64,000 nt of DNA from Rhinopithecus roxellana (Eukaryota; Chordata; Mammalia; Primates; Cercopithecidae). Of the stretch, positions 11,030 through 22,851 are shown one piece after another; within the stretch, counting starts at the first letter, position 1; each line of letters starts with the position of its first letter. The translations under genes and the position numbers were made by a program. The stretch spans positions 98,858,089 to 98,922,088 of the forward strand of contig NC_044551.1 in the NCBI RefSeq assembly GCF_007565055.1. The letters run 5' to 3'. The notes beneath the pieces were generated by a model. It saw only the letters and a program-made list of their open reading frames with translations. It did no database searches and was not told the origin of the DNA.

Positions 11030-11826
11030 TCAAAAGATGATATACAAATGGCCAGAAAACATGTTCAACATCACTAATGATCAGGAAATGCAAATCAAAA
11101 CCACAGTGTGACAATACCTTACTCCTGCAGGAATGGCCACAATCAAAAAATTAAAAAATAATCATTGTTGTCATTGATACAGTGAACAGGGAACACTTCT
11201 ACACTGCTGGTGGGAATGTAAACAAGTACAACCGCCATGGAAAACGGTGTGGAGATTCCTTAAAGAACTAAAAGTACATCTACCATTTGATCCAGCAATC
11301 CCACTACTGGGTATCTACCCAGAGGAAAATAAGTCATTATACAAAAAAGATATTTGCACACACGCATGTTTATAGCAGCACAATTTGCAATTGCAAAAAT
11401 GTGGAACCAGTCCAAATGCCCATCAATCAACGAGTAGATAAAGAAATTGTGGTATATATATACAATGGAATACTACTCAGCCATAAAAAGGAATGAATTA
11501 ATGGCATTTGCAGCAACCTGGATGAGACTGGAGACTATTATTCTAAGTGAAGTAACTCAAGAATGGAAAAACAAACATCGTGTGTTCTCACTCATATGTG
11601 GGAGCTAAGCTATGAGGATGCAAAGGCATAAGAATGACACAAAGGACTTTGGGGAATCAATGGGAAAGGGTGGGAAGCGGGTAAGGGATAAAAGACTACT
11701 AATTGGGTGCAGTGTATACTACTCAGGTGATGGGTGCACCAAAATCTCTCTAATCACCACTAAAGAACTTATTCATATAACCAAACACCAACTGTTCCCC
11801 TAATAACCTACAGAAATAGAAAATTA
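11030..11826 (+). mobile_element. L1 3' end (ORF2 C-terminus and 3' UTR)
   Basis: CCAGAAAACATGTTCAACAT, CTACTGGGTATCTACCCAGA, TACTACTCAGCCATAAAAAG and GATGGGTGCACCAAAATCTC follow the L1 order (L1PB/L1MA age). Stops break the reading frame, so this is a fossil. Its A-rich end runs into a TATG/TG/TA microsatellite. Confidence 0.92.
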
Positions 11827-11835
11827 AAATAAATA

Positions 11836-11869
11836 TGTATGTATGTGTGTGTGTATATATATATATCTC
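11836..11869. repeat. (TATG)n(TG)n(TA)n compound microsatellite
   Basis: Grew at the 3' end of the preceding L1 tail. Confidence 0.85.
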
Positions 11870-11913
11870 AGAACTCCAATAATGCATGGCAAGTTTATAG
11901 GTTTTTGGGTGTG

Positions 11914-12225
11914 CTTTTGTTTGTTTCTCTATTTATTTTTGAGACACATCTCACTTTGTCACCCAGCCTGGAGTGCAGTGGAGCAATCTCAGCTCACTGC
12001 AGCCTCCACTTCTTGGGTTCAAGTGATGCTCCCTGCCTTAGCCCCTCACCAGGTAGCTGGGATTACAGGTGCATGCCACCACGCCCGGTTAACTTTTGTA
12101 TTTTTCATAGAGACAGGGTTTTGCCATGTTGTCCAGGCTGGTCTCAAACTCCTGAGCTCAAATGATCTGACCACTTCGGCCTCCCAAAGTGCTAGGATTA
12201 CAGGTGTTCCCCACCGCACCTGGCT
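11914..12225 (-). mobile_element. AluS/J, minus strand
   Basis: Runs from a TTTGTTTG/TTTATTTTT head to CCCCACCGCACCTGGC. The 108 and 132 aa frames over it are Alu translation. Confidence 0.93.
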
Positions 12226-13127
12226 TTGTAGGTGTTTTTAATGCTTTTCTAAAGCTTGTATACACTTCTAGGCTTAAAAAGGAAATCAGTCCAATCAAAA
12301 TCACCATCAGAGAATGTATCTGGATAAATAGAAGGGGTTTAATACATTTTTATAAAATGAGCATTGTAGAACAGCTTTCAAAAAAACAACAAAAACAAAA
12401 CAAAAGATCTACCCGATGAGTCACAAGCTCTCAGAAGGAAACAAGGGCTTCTCTAATAATCCACTGGTTTTAAACATAGTAAGTTTCAGGCTAGAGAAAT
12501 TCAAGAGGCATGGAAGGAACGCCCAATTTTTGGCTGCTCGCTCCTCAACTACTGGTGGATGAGCTCTCACCTCTGAGGTCCCTTTACTCCCGACCTCATG
12601 TCGTGGTCCTAATTTCAAGAGCCACTTTTGGAGCCCTGTCTTCTCAGTCATAAGCCCAGATCCCTTCAGGCAACATAGCTATCACATGAACTTAAACTCT
12701 GCTATAAACCTCCGTTCCTACGACTCCGAAACACCTTGATGTTTCTTTCACAAGTATTTCAAAATAAAAACTGACCTTGGCTACTTCCTTACCCCTTCCC
12801 TCAGGGAATGACACCTTTGCTGTCAGCTCCCCAAGCCAGAAACCACAGTCAACCTAAAATCCCTCCACTGCCAACCACTGTAGCCACATCGCAAGTCCTT
12901 GGGATCAGATAATGACACCACCTAGAATCCACCTTCTCTCCCCTTCCTCCTCCTGCCTCTACTGGGGCTCCAGTACCCACATCTTTCAACCCAGACCTCT
13001 ACAACTGCCTCCAAATTCTTCTTTCTGCTTCTAGCATCCTGTGGCATAAAGCCAATGTTTCCCAAATTAGAGTCCAAGATAGTTTCTTTAAATTTTGAAC
13101 TTTAATTTTAATGACATTAAAAAATAT
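12226..13127. other. Intronic sequence, pyrimidine-rich at 12780-13030
   Basis: No coding or RNA-gene signal recognised. A 76-aa minus frame at 12421-12651 has no family signature. Confidence 0.4.
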
Positions 13128-13137
13128 ATTTTACTAG

Positions 13138-13454
13138 GTTTGGGGTTTTTTTTGTTTGTTTTTTTTTTGTTTGTTTTTGAGATGGAGTCTCGCTCTGTCG
13201 CCCAGGCTGGAGTGCAGTGGCACGATCTCGGCTCACTGCAAGCTCCGCCTCCCAGGTTCAAGCGATTCTCTTGCCTCAGACTCCTGAGTAGCTGGACAGG
13301 TGTGCGCCACCACACTCGGATAATTGTTGTATTATTAGTAGAGATAGGGTTTCACCATGTTGGCCAGGCTGGTCTCAAACTCCTGACCTGGTGATTTGCC
13401 CACCTCAGCCTCCCAAAGTGCCAGGATTACAAGCGTGAGCCACCGCCCCCGGAC
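13138..13454 (-). mobile_element. AluS/Y, minus strand
   Basis: (TTTG)-rich head to CACCGCCCCCGGAC. Flanked by ATTTTACTAG (13128-13137) and ATTTTACCAG (13455-13464). Confidence 0.94.
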
Positions 13455-13654
13455 ATTTTACCAGTTTTAATGACAATTTTTCTTGGCCTTAATAATGTAG
13501 AATTGAAAGGTATTTTCAGAGATAAGACTTTGGTTTCTTTGGCTGCTGTTTCCCAAAACAGGACTGACTAGAATCTTTCCTCGTTCAAGGGAAACTGCTC
13601 AGGTTTGTACAACGTGAGCTTTGGCGGTGCTGAACTCCACTCTGCACCTCACTG

Positions 13655-13830
13655 GCAGGGCAATCTTAACTTGTTCCAGTTACTCTGCTCTCCAGTCCTT
13701 AGTTTCCTCATCTATAGTATAAGAATTATCCAAATGGCTATGTTTCTTACTGCAAACAGAGTGAGCTCATGCACACAAGTATCGTGCACATTTAGCACAG
13801 TTCTTGGTACTGTGTAAGCAACTCTGATAT
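13655..13830 (+). repeat. MIR SINE
   Basis: CTTAGTTTCCTCATCTATAG and TTAGCACAGTTCTTGGTACT are MIR core and tail sequences in order. Confidence 0.7.
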
Positions 13831-14812
13831 TTCAGTTACTCATATTACTGTTATAAGTGATGTAATCTGGCTATACCCTGATTGGAATTCTCTGACGGTT
13901 GGTTCCCAATCACTTCGAGGATAAAGTATCAATTATGAATGTGGTTTCTCTGCCAGGCCCTCCCTGAGCGCCCCATTGCTTCACCTGCCAAGCTGACTCC
14001 ATATGCATCAGATTAACTTTGAGTCCCTGTAAGGGTTAACTCTCCTGGGGTCTGTCTGTCTTTCCTTCCTTGGCTGAGCACACCCTTCCAGTCACCCCTC
14101 TTCTGAGCTTCCCCGCCACATCCAGTCTGAATGGGCCGGTCTTCTCTCCCACAGTACCCTGGACAGAAACCTCTCAGGTCACTTACATTCTATCATAACC
14201 TCACCTTTCTTACCCCTGCCTAGTAATCATCAATCAAGGAGACAAACTTCCAGCTCATACGCCAAAGTGGCTGATTTCCCAGTACACCGTGACGAGGATC
14301 TGGAACTGCATGTGGGTAGATGGGGACATCAAGAGGAAATCCTGGTGTCTACCATAGCGGGGGGTGCTGAGGACCACCTCTCACCAGCCTTGTACAGGAC
14401 CAATCTGAGGGGACTAGGACTTGTCTCACAGAAACTTGTGGGTTCTGTCTCATCAAATGCCTGGAACTAACAGCGGCTTAATAATTTTCTGCTAAAGGGA
14501 TGAACATCAGCTACCACGTATGGTACTAAGACTATATGATGAGGACTTTACATTCATCATCTAAAACCAACTCCAAGACTGGGTCATAAATCAACACTTT
14601 TCATTTACAGGTCACCTTGAAATTGTCTTAAACTAAATAATAGGACAGTAATTCCTCGGCAGCCCTTAAGTGAAATGAAAAAGACATATTCAAACCAAAT
14701 ATGAATACATCTCTCAGTTCTAAACAAAAGTCAATGGAATGAGTCCTAGCTTTAAGCACTATGGGTTTTCCAAGCCATTTTTGGCAGATGGGCACATTTC
14801 CAAGTGCCAGTT
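13831..14812. other. Intronic sequence, no feature recognised
   Basis: One 67-aa plus frame (14267-14470) without recognisable domain, splice context or repeat identity. Confidence 0.4.
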
Positions 14813-14830
14813 AAGAATTTAGAGACAACA

Positions 14831-15131
14831 GCCGGGCGTGGTGGTGCACGCCTGTAATCGCCGCACTTTGGGGGCCCAAGGCAGGCGGATCACGAGGTCA
14901 GGAGTTTCAGACTAGCCTGGATAACACAGTGAAACTTATCTCTACTAACAATACAAAAATTAGCCGGGGGTAGTGGCACATGCCTGTAACCCCAGCTACT
15001 CGAGACGCTGAGGCAGGAGAACTGCTTGAACCCAGGAGATGGGGATTGCAGTAAGCCGAGATCATGCCACTGCACTCCAGCCTGGGCGACAGAGTGAGTC
15101 TCTGTCTCGGGGGCGGGGGTAGGGGGTGGGG
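14831..15131 (+). mobile_element. Alu with G-rich tail
   Basis: The 18-bp TSD AAGAATTTA(G/C)AGA(C/T)AACA lies at 14813-14830 and 15132-15149. Instead of poly(A) the element ends TCTGTCTCGG followed by four G runs to 15131. Confidence 0.95.
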
Positions 15132-15190
15132 AAGAATTTACAGATAACACACAAGGTATTTATTAATCCAGTGAACAAAAACAGAATCAG

Positions 15191-15437
15191 GGCCTGGCGC
15201 GGTGGCTCACGCCTGTAATCCCAGCACTCTGGAAGGCCAATGTGGGCAGATCACCTGAGGTCAGGAGTTCGAGATCAGCCTGGCCAACATGATGAAACCC
15301 CATCTCTACTAAAAAATACAAAATTAGCCTGGCGTGGTAGAGTATGCCTGTTATCCCAGCTACTCGGGAGGCTGAGGCACAAGAATAGCTTGAATGCAAG
15401 AGGCAGAGGTTCCAGTGAGCTGCGATCGCACCAAGTC
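15191..15437 (+). mobile_element. Alu, 3'-truncated
   Basis: Starts GGCCTGGCGCGGTGGC and stops after GAGCTGCGATCGCACCA. The last third of the right arm and the A tail are absent. Confidence 0.92.
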
Positions 15438-16689
15438 ATTTTTGGCTGGTTTTTTTTTTTTTGGTGAGATACATACAAAGATAGCAATATGTCAGCTTGG
15501 CTCAAACTTATGGTACAAAAACTAGAAGAAATCACAACAACCAGAAGATAACAAGACACATGAACTCAGAATATGAAATAATTATCTCCTCACACTCGTC
15601 CTGTCCACCAACCCCATGCCCCCCGTCAAGGAAATCTGTAGAAATATCAGGAAAACACTCTTTGAATTAATGGAAGGATTAGGTAAAGGCAGAAGGCCAG
15701 AAAGAAGAAAGACCAAAAAAAAGTAGATTACTAATTAAGGAGGGCAAAGGTCTCTTTAAAAAAAAAAAAAAAAAAAAAAGACATTTTTGGTAACAAAAAC
15801 ATTAATACCATACTCTGAGATAAGTTTTCCCAGCACACAGATCACAATCAAAATAAGGTCACTTGTTCCCCCTTCTCCTCCCAAATGTGTCAACAAGAAA
15901 TTGCTGTGTCTTTGTAAATGTCTGTGAAAGCAAAGGACGTAAAAGCCCTGCATATCTTGTACCGGAAATCCGGTCTGAATATCTAAGAGCCAGAGGATTT
16001 GAGGGTTAGGGAAACTGATGGGAATCAGGTTGAAACCTCCTAAGAACAAAGGTTAGGAGAGATAGCGGCATGCTATTGTAAGTATCCTCATTCCCTGCCT
16101 AACTTCTCATCCCCCTCCCAAAAAGAGTGTCTGGAGATTCTTTATTTCTGGTGATATCCTTGTAGTCTTATCTATTCAAATTTGCATTTTAGAATGCGAT
16201 AGAATCAAAACACAGTATAAGGACAGAGAGGCTCTTGCACTCTTTCACTAGATACCAAATGGTCACTATTCCGATGAGAGAACGGCTCCTCCTCCATTAC
16301 AGACAAAAATAGTAAAAATTTAACCCCCATTCCTACTTTGATTATAACCCACCTCCAGTGGTTTGCATCTTCATCCATCAACTCCATCTCATTTTCTACA
16401 TTCCAGGGTCAAAGATAACGAAGAAGGCCAACACCAAAAACTCAATGACTACACGTGTGCCCAAGAAGATGCGCAGATGGAAACTGATGAAAATATGATG
16501 ATGAACATGGACCAAGTGGTATACAGGCCCCACCTTCTGGATATCTGAAAACTGGGAAAAGCTGTATCACCCTCAGAGCAGTCACATCCTTCAGAGACTT
16601 TGAGATTTGTATCGGGATTTTTTTAAAACTTCAAAGTGTTCTCTGCTCTCTTGATAGTTACATTTATGCCTTTTGAAAGTATATGAGTT
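15438..16689. other. Intronic sequence with a 22-A run at 15758-15779
   Basis: The poly(A) run could be an old retrotransposon tail, but no body upstream is recognisable. A 61-aa plus frame (16363-16548) shows no known family. Otherwise featureless. Confidence 0.4.
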
Positions 16690-17625
16690 AATTCATGGCT
16701 GGTGGGAATGTAAAACGGTGCAGACGCTCGGGAAAACACTCTGGCCATTCTTTGAAAGGCTAAATACAGTTTCCATATGATCCAGCAATTCACTCCTAGA
16801 TATATACCCAAGAAAAATAAAAACGTATGTCCACACTAAAAGGTTACCATGAATGTTCATACCAGCATTTTTCCTATTAGCCAAAAGTGGAAATAACCCA
16901 AATGTCCGAAAAAGATGATGGATAAACATAATGTGGTATAATTATACCAGGGAATATTATTTGGCAATAAAAATGATGTACTGACAGGCAGGGAGAGGTG
17001 GCTCATGCCTGTAATCCCAGCACTTTGGGAGGCCGAGGCGGGCGGATCACTTGAGGTCAGGAGTTTTGAGACCAGCTTGACCAACATGGAGAAACCCCAT
17101 CTCTACTAAAAATACAAATTTAGCCGGGCGTGGTGGCAGAGGCCTGTAATCCCAGCTACTTGGAAGGCTGAGGCAGGAGAATTGCTTAAACCCGGGAGGC
17201 ACAGGTTGTGGTGAGCCAAGATCGCACTACTGCACTCCAGTCTGGGCAACAAGAGTGAAACTCCATCTTAAAAAAAAAAAAGACATACTGACGAGCCTTG
17301 TAAATATGCTAAGTGAAAGAGTCCAGACACAAAAGGCTAAAGGCTATATATTATTATATGTTTCCATTTATATAATACGTCCAGAATAAGCAAATTCATA
17401 GAGACAGAAAGTAGATTAGTGGTTGCCAGGGGTTAGAAGGAGGGTTATAGGGACTGCTAAGAGGTACAAGGTTTTCTTTTGGGGTGATGAAAATGTTCTA
17501 AATTTGACTGTGGTGATGACTGCACAACTCTGTAAATATACTAAAAAAGTTGCTGCACAGTACACTTTTGAGTAAATTCTGTGGTTTGTGGGTTACATCT
17601 CAATAAAACTGTTATTATTATTTTT
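16690..17625 (+). mobile_element. L1M 3' end, split by an Alu
   Basis: GGCTGGTGGGAATGTAAAAC, TGATCCAGCAATTCACTCC and ATGTGGTATAATTATACCAG, then after the Alu AAGTGAAAGAGTCCAGACAC, AGATTAGTGGTTGCCAGGGG and TCTCAATAAAACTGTTATTA. This is the 3' end of an old mammalian L1. Confidence 0.9.
16987..17281 (+). mobile_element. AluS inserted in L1M
   Basis: Complete Alu. The imperfect TSD GATGTACTGACA (16975-16986) and GACATACTGACG (17282-17293) lies in the L1M host. Confidence 0.94.
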
Positions 17626-17731
17626 TTTAATACACATGAGTTAGGCACTTAGCACAGAACCCAACGAATGCAAGGCGTTTGATATATGCTGGTGCCTTTC
17701 CCTCACTGGCAAACTGAGCCCACCTCAAATA

Positions 17732-19453
17732 CAGGCATACCTCGTTTAATTCACAGACACTGTATTTTCTTACAAATTGAGGGTCTGTGGCAACCTGTGC
17801 AAGTCTACTGCTGCTGTTTATCCAACGGCAGATGTTCACTTCACATTTGTGTCACGTTTTGGTAATTCTCACAGTAATTCAAACTTTCCCATTATTATTA
17901 TGTTTGATCTTCCATGCTACTGTAATTGTCTGAGGGCACCACAAACCACACCCATACAAGACAGTGAACATAATTAACGCTGTGTGTGTTCTGCCTGCTC
18001 CACCAACCCGCTATTCCTCGTCTCTCTCCCTCTCCTGGGGCCTCCATATCCTCTGAGACACAACAATATTGAAATTCGGCCAGCGAATAATCCCACAATG
18101 GCCACTAAATGTTCAAGTAAAAAAGAGTCACGCACCTCTCACTTTAAATCAAAAGCTACAAATGACCCAGCTGAGTGAGGAAGGCATGGCGAAAGCCAAG
18201 ACAAGCTGGAAGCCGGGCTTCCTGAGCCAAACAGCCAAGTTGCAAAGGTAAAATTCTTGAAGGAAAATTTCTTGGAGGAAATTAAAAGTGCTACTACAGT
18301 GAACAAATGAATCAAAAGAAGGTAAAACAGTCTTGTTGCTGATACGGAGAAAGTTTCAGCGGTCTGGATAGATCAAACCAGGCACAACATTCCCTTAAGC
18401 CAAAGCCTAATTCAGAGCAAGGACCTCATTCTCTTCAATTCTATCAAGGCTGAGAGGTCAGGAAGCTGCAGAAGGAAAGTCTGGAGCCAGCAGAGATTAG
18501 TTGATGAGACGTAAGAAAAGAAGCCATCTCCACAACACAAAAGAGCAAGAGGAAGCAGGACATGTTGACGAAGAAGCTGCAGCAAGTTATCCAGAAGATC
18601 TAAATAAGATCATTGATGAACGTGGCTATGCTAAAAAGATTTTCATTGTGGACAAAACAGCCTCCTACTAGAAGCTGCCATCTAGAACCTCCACAGTTAA
18701 AGAGGAGAAGCCAATGCCTGGCTTCAACGGACACACGGACTCTCGTTAAGGGTTAAAGCAGCTGGAGACTTTTAAGTTGAAGCCAATGCTCATTGACCAT
18801 TCTGAAAACCTTAGAGCTCTTAAGAATGATGCTAAATCTACTCATCTCTATAAATGGAATTACAAAACTGAGATGCCAGCACATCTGTTTACAGCATGGT
18901 TTTAGTAAATATGTTAAGCCCATTGTTGAAACCTACTGCTCAGAAAAAAAAGGTTTCTTTCAAAATATTACTGCTCATTGACAATGCACCTGGTCACCCA
19001 AGAGCTCTAACACAGATGTACAAGGAGACTCACGTTGTTTTCATGCCTGCTAAGACAACATCCATTCTGCAGCCCACGGATCAAGGAGCAACTTCGACTC
19101 TCAGGTCTTATTATTTAAGGAATGCATTTCATAAGCCTATATACCTAGTGCCGTAGTAGATGGTGAGTGCTCTGATGGAACCAGGCAAAACACACTGAAA
19201 ACCTCTTGGACAGGATTCAACATTCTAGATGCCATCAAGAACATCTGTGATTCATGAAAGGAGGTCAAAATATCAAGATTAGGAGGAGTTTGGAAAATGA
19301 TTCCAACCCTCATGTGTGACATTGAGGGGTTCAAGACTTCAGTGGAGGAAGTTATTGCAGATGTGGTGGGAATAGCAAGGGCACTAGATTTAGAAGTTGA
19401 GCCTGAAGATGGGACTGATTTGCTGCAATCTCATGATCAAATTGGGACACACA
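17732..19453 (+). pseudogene. Tigger1 DNA transposon, 5' portion with dead transposase
   Basis: This is a Tigger1 (pogo group of Tc1/mariner) fossil. It opens with the terminal inverted repeat CAGGCATACCTCGTTT at 17732, preceded by the TA target. The transposase reading is broken. MATKCSSKKESRTS starts near 18100, and the CENP-B-like helix-turn-helix part (LTLNQKLQMTQLSEEGM) continues in another frame, so a frameshift lies near 18130. Further stops follow. The catalytic region survives in part at 18896-19156 (LLIDNAPGHPRAL, then STILQPTDQGA). The element stops at 19453; the rest of the transposase and the 3' inverted repeat are missing. It is non-functional and non-coding. Confidence 0.93.
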
Positions 19454-19762
19454 GGCCAGGTGCAGTGGCTCACACCTGTAATCCCAGCACTTTGGGGGGG
19501 CCAAGGTAGGAGGACTGCTTGAGCCAGGAGTTCAAGACCAGCCTGGGCAACATGGCAAAAACCCACCTCTGCAAAAAATACAAAAATCAGCCAGGCATGG
19601 TGGCATATGCCTGTAGTCTCAGCTACTCAAGAGGCTAAGGGGAGGATCACCTGAGGCCAGGAAGTCAAGGTTGCAGTGAGCCAAGATCGTGCTACTGCAC
19701 TGCCATCTGGGTGACAGAGTGAAACCCTATCTCAAAAAATTAATTAATTAATTTAATTTAAT
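19454..19762 (+). mobile_element. Alu at a junction between two broken DNA transposons
   Basis: Full-length Alu from GGCCAGGTGCAGTGG to a TTAATTAATTAATTT tail. I find no matching target-site duplication (left ATTGGGACACACA, right ATAGGCTTTGTG). Confidence 0.92.
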
Positions 19763-19951
19763 AGGCTTTGTGTTAGATGATTTTGCCAAACTGTAGGCTA
19801 ATGTAAGAGTTCTGAGGATGTTTAAGGTAGGGTAGGCTATGCTATGGCGTTCGGTAGGTTAGGCGGATTAAACGCATCTTTGACTTAAGATATCTTAGAC
19901 TTACGATGGGTTTGTCAGGATAGAGCCTCATTGTAAGTTGAGGGGCATCTG
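19763..19951 (+). mobile_element. 3' end of a Tigger-group MITE
   Basis: AGGCTTTGTGTTAGATGATT, GTAGGCTAGCTA-like steps, TTAGACTTACGATGGG and TTGTAAGTTGAGGGGCATCTG end with an inverted repeat before TA. I recall this end from a Tigger-derived non-autonomous element of the MER2/MER8 kind; the exact name is uncertain. It differs from Tigger1 sequence. Confidence 0.75.
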
Positions 19952-20113
19952 TACTTTAATTCCAAGTTCAGTGGAAAAGTAAGGAAGAAAGTGAGAGTCT
20001 GGACTGCAGATGGGCTGACCCGTATATGTGAGAAGGTGAGAAGGTACAAGCTTAAACAGAGCTCTGCCAGCTTTCCTACAAGTAGACAGTCACACAGCAA
20101 TTTAAAAGAAACA

Positions 20114-20429
20114 GGCCGGGCACGGTGGCTCACCCCTATAATCCCAGCACTTTGGGAGGCTTAGGTGGGCAGATCACTTGAGGTCAGGGGTTCAAGACCA
20201 GCCTGGACAACATGGTGAACACTTACCTCTACGAAAAATACAAAATTAGCCAGGCACGGTGGTGCACACCTGTAATCCCAGCTACTTGCGAGGCTGAGGC
20301 AGGGGAATAGCCTGAACCCGGGAGGCAGAGGTTGCAGTGAGCCGAGATCATCCCACTGCACTCCAGCCTGGGTGACAGAGCAAGAGAAAGAGAAAGAAAA
20401 AGAAAAAGAAGAGAAAGAATAAAACAAAG
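20114..20429 (+). mobile_element. AluS with (AAAGAG)n tail
   Basis: Full-length, from GGCCGGGCACGGTGGC. The tail has become a purine microsatellite (20382-20429). Confidence 0.94.
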
Positions 20430-20805
20430 GGCTTAAGCATACCTTCCTGTAAAATCCTTTGCACAACATATCACTAGCAAAACATGATCCTTTCCATTCT
20501 CAGAAGCCCTTGCTGAAAACACTCTGGTCCTGGCACTTATGACTCTTATGACTACCAGGAACAGAGCCACTACTGGCACAATGTACACCAAATCAAACAC
20601 ATAAATGCGTATGTGTCTTCACTGTGGGTGTTATTACTGTCAAGAAAACACAACAAAAAATAGGCTGCAATCCCATGTTTAAAATGACGAGTTCCTACAA
20701 ATGAAGTTAAAACCAATACATGAGAAAAAAAGGAGATCCAACATAGGATTTGGAGATCCAACAAAAGTCATCTTTGTTTAAAATTTTTTTAAAAAAGGAG
20801 ATTTC

Positions 20806-21111
20806 AGGCTGGGTGCAGTGGCTCCTGCCTGTAATCCCAGCACTTTGGAAGGCCAAGGCGGGCAGATCACCTGAGGTCAGGAGTTCGAGACCAGACTGGC
20901 CAAGATGGTGAAACCCCATCTCTACTAAAAACACACACACAAAAATTAGCCGGGTGTGGTGGCAGGCGCCCGTAATCCCAGCTACTCGGGAGGCGGAGGC
21001 CAGAGAATCGCTAGAACCTGGGAAGCGGCTACTGCAGTGAGCCGAGATCTCGCCATTGCACTCCAGCCTGGGCAACAAGAGTGGAATTCTGTCTCAAAAA
21101 AAAAAAAAAAA
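20806..21111 (+). mobile_element. AluS/Y with TSD
   Basis: AAAGGAGATTTC precedes and follows the element (about 20794-20805 and 21112-21123). Long A tail. Confidence 0.95.
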
Positions 21112-21123
21112 AAAGGAGATTTC

Positions 21124-22603
21124 GAATGTTTAGGAGCCGCTTACGTAATCCTGAAGACAGATTCAGAAACTGTTATTATTCAGAAACAATGCACATTTTC
21201 AAATGAATCAGTTTTAAAGTCATTTAGGTCTTTTCATAGCGTGTTAGAAGAACTGAGATAGTAAAGACAATTATTTTGTGAGTTGAACTACGCCCATTAA
21301 AATTTCTGTACAAAAGGTCAGTACTTATTACTAACAACGCAAACAACTGTGTTAAGCAGGCTAAAACTCCAACAGTCAGAAGGATTTTCCAGATTTTAAG
21401 AAAAACGGCTTAAAATGTCTTTAAGTTAATCCTGATGCCAAAATTTATCTCTGTGAACTTAATACCCTGTTTATTATGCATGAGCAAGCATGAAACGGCA
21501 AAGCTGGAGATTAATGTTCATTTGAAAACTTCAAGTTTTTCCCATTTCTCTAAGAGAGAAGGATGGTTAGGTTCCATGAGCTCCACAGACCATCACAAGG
21601 CGGCAGCCTTTGTGGTCTGAGACCCTAATAACTAATTCAGGCTCTCCTTCCACAAAGCCAAGTTCTATTTGAACTTTTAACAATGGAAGCTGACTTGTTT
21701 GCCAACTCTTCTTGCAAACTTCTTACAAAAAATAAGCTTTCTTGTAAGTGTGTCTAATAATAAAGCTCATGATCTCTTTGTCCTGGCTTCATTATTCCGG
21801 ACTCTGGAGGGCTCGAGGACTTGAGTGTTTCTGAACATATTAGCTTATGTTTCAAACACCCAGGCACAGCCATAATATTTCCTGCTGAGATTAGTACAAT
21901 ACCTGATAACTAGACAAAGAGGACTCAATCATAGAAGGCATGACACTTGACTTTGGGGTGGGGGGGTTCGTGGGGGTGGGGGCAGTTCTACATAATAGGC
22001 AGAAAAGCAGGTGGCACGGATATTCTTGGTTTCATACTATAAAGTAAAACTTTAGAAAGTAGCATCTTATAGAACCCTTTATACGTATCAGCCATTTAGA
22101 TCATGTGCCCCCAGACCCGTTGGAGTTTAGACATGTGTAATTTCTGACTCTGGTGATGGGGGTGGAAGCCGTATGCTTGCCTGCCTTCTGCTAAAAGCTC
22201 CTCTGTTTAAAGTGTACTGATTCCAGCCCAGCACTGCGTGAGAAGCTACAGAGAGAGAGACAAAGGAGAAGAGGTACTGAGAGCCAGTCAAGGGAAAGAG
22301 CAGAAGGGGAAACTGATCCCCTAAAGTGCCTTTAGAAGATGCTGCAATCAAAGTGCAGGGGCTCCAGGCAGAGGGAGTCCAGCTTCGCCAGGGAAGTCAT
22401 CTCTTCACCAGCCCTGGGCTTCAGCGGCTGGCAGCCTCATCACTATGAGATGTGGCCTACGAGATGTGGCCTGACATATGTCATACCTCTTCTCAGAAAC
22501 CTCCTTTTCTGTCTTCCTAATCTGTCCAAAGGAGGTAAGAATACTTCCCTCGCTCACAAAGCTGCTGTAGGCATCAAGACAAGTGATTATAATGCATAAG
22601 ACC
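21124..22603. other. Intronic sequence with a G-run motif at 21955-21982
   Basis: No gene seen. GGGGTGGGGGGG, TTCGT, GGGGGTGGGGG fits a four-run G-quadruplex pattern. Scattered frames under 90 aa lack any family signature. Confidence 0.45.
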
Positions 22604-22614
22604 AAGGAACTTGG

Positions 22615-22840
22615 GAAGGCCAAGATGGGAGGATCGCTTGAGACCAGGAGTTTGACACCAGTTGAAGCAATGTAGCGAAAACCCCATCTCTACAAAAAAT
22701 TGATAATCCCAGCTACTCGGGAAGCTGAGATAGGCAGACTGCTTGAGACTGCAAGCTATGATTGTACCACGGCACTCCAGCCTGGATGACACAGTGAGAC
22801 CCTGTCTCTACTAAAAAAGAAAAGAGAAAAAGGAAAAAAA
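22615..22840 (+). mobile_element. AluJ-like, 5'-truncated, with TSD
   Basis: Begins GAAGGCCAAGATGGGAGG. AAGGAACTTGG occurs at 22604-22614 and 22841-22851, so truncation happened at insertion. Confidence 0.9.
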
Positions 22841-22851
22841 AAGGAACTTGG

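Noticed and set aside
15758..15779. 22-A run as the tail of a processed pseudogene
   Set aside because: No open frame, known mRNA or TSD was recognisable upstream.
18896..19156. Transposase frame with an intact-looking LLIDNAPGH motif as a domesticated gene
   Set aside because: The Tigger1 copy has frameshifts and stops before it, lacks its 3' third and has no splice context that would rescue the frame.
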